Source of the DNA: Polaromonas sp.
GTDB taxonomy: Bacteria; Pseudomonadota; Gammaproteobacteria; Burkholderiales; Burkholderiaceae
Assembly (NCBI GenBank): GCA_013823505.1
Contig: PNMH01000128.1
Span: forward strand, 1 to 7,846
DNA length: 7,846 bases
Direction of reading: 5' to 3'
Within the stretch, counting starts at the first letter, position 1, and the number at the start of each line of letters is the position of its first letter. Of the stretch, positions 6,707 to 7,846 are shown piece by piece. The translations under genes were made by a program, and so were the position numbers. The notes under the pieces are model-generated. The model was not told where the DNA came from. It was given only the letters and a program-made list of their open reading frames with translations, and did no database searches.

Positions 6707-7027
6707 TCAGCGACGGCTGATCAGCAGGCCGATCACCAGACCGATACCGGCAGCCGTGCCCACCGCGCGCCAGGGGTGCTCGTGCACGTAGTCGTCGGTG
6801 GCGCGCGCCATCTCGCGGGTCTTTTCCTTGATCGCGTCTTCCGCGTCCAGCAGCTTGTGGCGGGCCAGGCGCAGGTTTTCGTTGATGCGCTCGCGCAGCT
6901 CCACCACCTTGCCTTCGGTCTGGTGGGCGGTGGCCACCATCAGCTCTTCGGCATCGGCGATGACGCGCTGCAGGTCGGCGACCAGTTTCTCTTTGTTGGC
7001 CAGGGTGTCTTGGGCGTTCTTGCTCAT
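6707..7027 (-). CDS. yqjD: YqjD/ElaB-type DUF883 membrane-anchored protein
   Basis: This 106-residue protein is mostly a long charged helix (about 8-80, e.g. LVADLQRVIADAEELM and VVELRERINENLRLA). Then comes the family signature DDYVHEHPWRAVG (78-90) and a C-terminal glycine-rich membrane anchor AAGIGLVIGLLISRR ending in two arginines. E. coli YqjD of this family is an inner-membrane protein reported to bind ribosomes in stationary phase; ElaB is a paralogue. The start at ATG 7025-7027 is well supported by AAAGGAG 7 nt upstream. The open frame continues to 7081 with no better start. It is the first gene after the aspS terminator and so probably the head of the downstream operon, with its promoter in the roughly 100-nt gap (not identified). 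Confidence 0.9.
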   Translation of the reverse strand: MSKNAQDTLANKEKLVADLQRVIADAEELMVATAHQTEGKVVELRERINENLRLARHKLLDAEDAIKEKTREMARATDDYVHEHPWRAVGTAAGIGLVIGLLISRR

Positions 7028-7131
7028 GGGTAGGCTCCTTTCAAAAAGCCATCCTAACAAACCCTCTCCCGCACCCGGCACTACGTTTCGTTACTGCACC
7101 TGCGCGGTGCGGAACCCCGCCCAGCGTCCAC
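7028..7131 (-). other. Intergenic leader upstream of yqjD, probable promoter region
   Basis: About 104 nt separate the aspS terminator from yqjD. A promoter for the downstream run is expected here. I find no convincing -35/-10 pair: a TAGGAT-like hexamer lies near 7048-7053 on the minus strand, but nothing resembling TTGACA lies at the right distance. No riboswitch or clear operator is visible. Confidence 0.4.
7035..7041 (-). promoter_or_regulatory. Shine-Dalgarno sequence of yqjD
   Basis: AAAGGAG on the minus strand, 7 nt before the yqjD ATG. It is the strongest ribosome binding site in the window and fixes the start against the longer open frame. Most downstream genes rely on overlap or very short spacing instead. 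Confidence 0.85.
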
Positions 7132-7157
7132 AAAAAAGGGCGGCCTGTGCCGCCCTT
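7132..7157 (-). terminator. Rho-independent terminator of aspS
   Basis: On the minus strand, GGGCGGC (7149-7155) pairs perfectly with GCCGCCC (7138-7144) around a 4-nt loop ACAG, followed by six T residues (7132-7137). Two A-T pairs can lengthen the stem. It lies 22 nt after the aspS stop. On the plus strand the stem would be followed by TTCGG rather than a T-run, so it acts for aspS only. Confidence 0.9.
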
Positions 7158-7179
7158 CGGTTGTGACCATCGCGCCCGA

Positions 7180-7846
7180 TCAGGCGGTCTTGGCCAGGTC
7201 CGTGTTGCGCAGGCGGATGTGCAGTTCGCGCAGCTGCTTCTCGTCCACCAGGCTGGGTGCCTGGGTCAGCAGACACTGTGCACGCTGGGTCTTGGGGAAG
7301 GCAATCACGTCGCGGATCGACTCGGCGCCGGTCATGAGCGTGACGATGCGGTCCAGGCCAAACGCCAGGCCACCGTGGGGCGGCGCGCCGTACTGCAGCG
7401 CATCCAGCAGGAAGCCGAACTTGACCTGGGCTTCCTCGGGCGTGATCTTGAGGGCGTCAAACACCTTCTGCTGCACGGCAGCGGTGTGGATACGCACCGA
7501 GCCACCGCCGATCTCCCAGCCATTGAGCACCATGTCGTAGCCTTTGGCGATGCACTTCTCGGGCGCGGTGACCATCCAGTCCTCGTGGCCGTCTTTCGGC
7601 GCGGTGAAGGGGTGGTGCACGGCGGTCCAGCGATCGGCTTCCTCGTCGTGCTCGAACATGGGGAAGTCCACCACCCACATTGGCGCCCAACGGCTCTCGA
7701 ACAGGCCGTTTTTCTTGCCCAGCTCGCTGTGGCCGATCTTCAGGCGCAGCGCTCCGATCGCGTCGTTCACCACCTTGGCCTTGTCGGCGCCGAAGAAGAT
7801 GATGTCGCCGTTTTGTGCCTGGGTGCGCGCCAGGATGTCCGCCACC
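7180..7846 (-). CDS. aspS: Aspartyl-tRNA synthetase, C-terminal part (5' end outside window)
   Basis: Class II aminoacyl-tRNA synthetase that attaches aspartate to tRNA in the cytoplasm. The visible portion, about 220 residues, begins in the bacterial-type GAD insertion domain ([14 protein letters not shown], here [15 protein letters not shown]) and ALRLKIG. It returns to the catalytic core at VVDFPMFE, passes [10 protein letters not shown] and [18 protein letters not shown], and reaches motif 3 [11 protein letters not shown], whose arginine contacts ATP. It ends with [20 protein letters not shown] and a short C-terminal tail. The GAD domain and the full-length C-terminus show bacterial AspRS rather than AsnRS or LysRS. 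Whether it is discriminating or also charges tRNA-Asn cannot be judged because the anticodon-binding domain is off the window. The frame is open to the edge; the GTG near 7845 is an internal valine and not a start. Confidence 0.97.
   Translation of the reverse strand, partial: VADILARTQAQNGDIIFFGADKAKVVNDAIGALRLKIGHSELGKKNGLFESRWAPMWVVDFPMFEHDEEADRWTAVHHPFTAPKDGHEDWMVTAPEKCIAKGYDMVLNGWEIGGGSVRIHTAAVQQKVFDALKITPEEAQVKFGFLLDALQYGAPPHGGLAFGLDRIVTLMTGAESIRDVIAFPKTQRAQCLLTQAPSLVDEKQLRELHIRLRNTDLAKTA

Noticed and set aside
7091..7276. Small minus-strand open frame across the aspS terminator
   Set aside because: It overlaps the aspS 3' end out of frame and runs through the terminator hairpin, with no ribosome binding site or homology.

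Overview
This is a GC-rich window in which every supported gene lies on the minus strand, so the genes read from right to left. Protein content and gene order suggest a betaproteobacterium, probably of the family Comamonadaceae (Hydrogenophaga/Acidovorax-like). That placement is inference from recalled protein similarity and synteny, because no database search was possible. Base composition and codon use look uniform across the window. I see no mobile elements, integrases, tRNAs, rRNAs or CRISPR repeats.

Layout in transcription order. The right edge (7180-7846) holds the C-terminal part of aspS, closed by a clear rho-independent terminator at 7132-7157. After a gap of about 100 nt comes a strong ribosome binding site and then a tight run of nine genes. 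First is a membrane-stress trio: yqjD (DUF883/ElaB family), yqjE (holin-like family) and yqjK. Next come nudB (dihydroneopterin triphosphate diphosphatase), a YbhP-like endonuclease/exonuclease/phosphatase-fold protein, and clsB (cardiolipin synthase). The run ends with a DNA-ligase-associated metallo-beta-lactamase/beta-CASP exonuclease, an ATP-dependent DNA ligase, and folE (GTP cyclohydrolase I), which is cut by the left edge.

Adjacent genes overlap by 4 bases (ATGA or GTGA) or lie within about 45 bases of each other, and no terminator is visible after 7132. The nine genes could therefore be one transcription unit. It joins three themes. One is membrane and envelope function (YqjD/E/K, ClsB). 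Another is DNA end processing and ligation (exonuclease plus ligase). The third is pterin/folate synthesis, since FolE makes dihydroneopterin triphosphate and NudB dephosphorylates it.

The least ordinary part is the exonuclease-ligase pair. It is half of a known bacterial repair cluster that usually also carries an Lhr-type helicase and a metallophosphoesterase, and neither is in this window. The truncated FolE also departs from the usual Cys-Glu-His-His active-site motif: it has Cys-Ser-His-His. I found no gene arrangement that I can defend as a wholly undescribed system.
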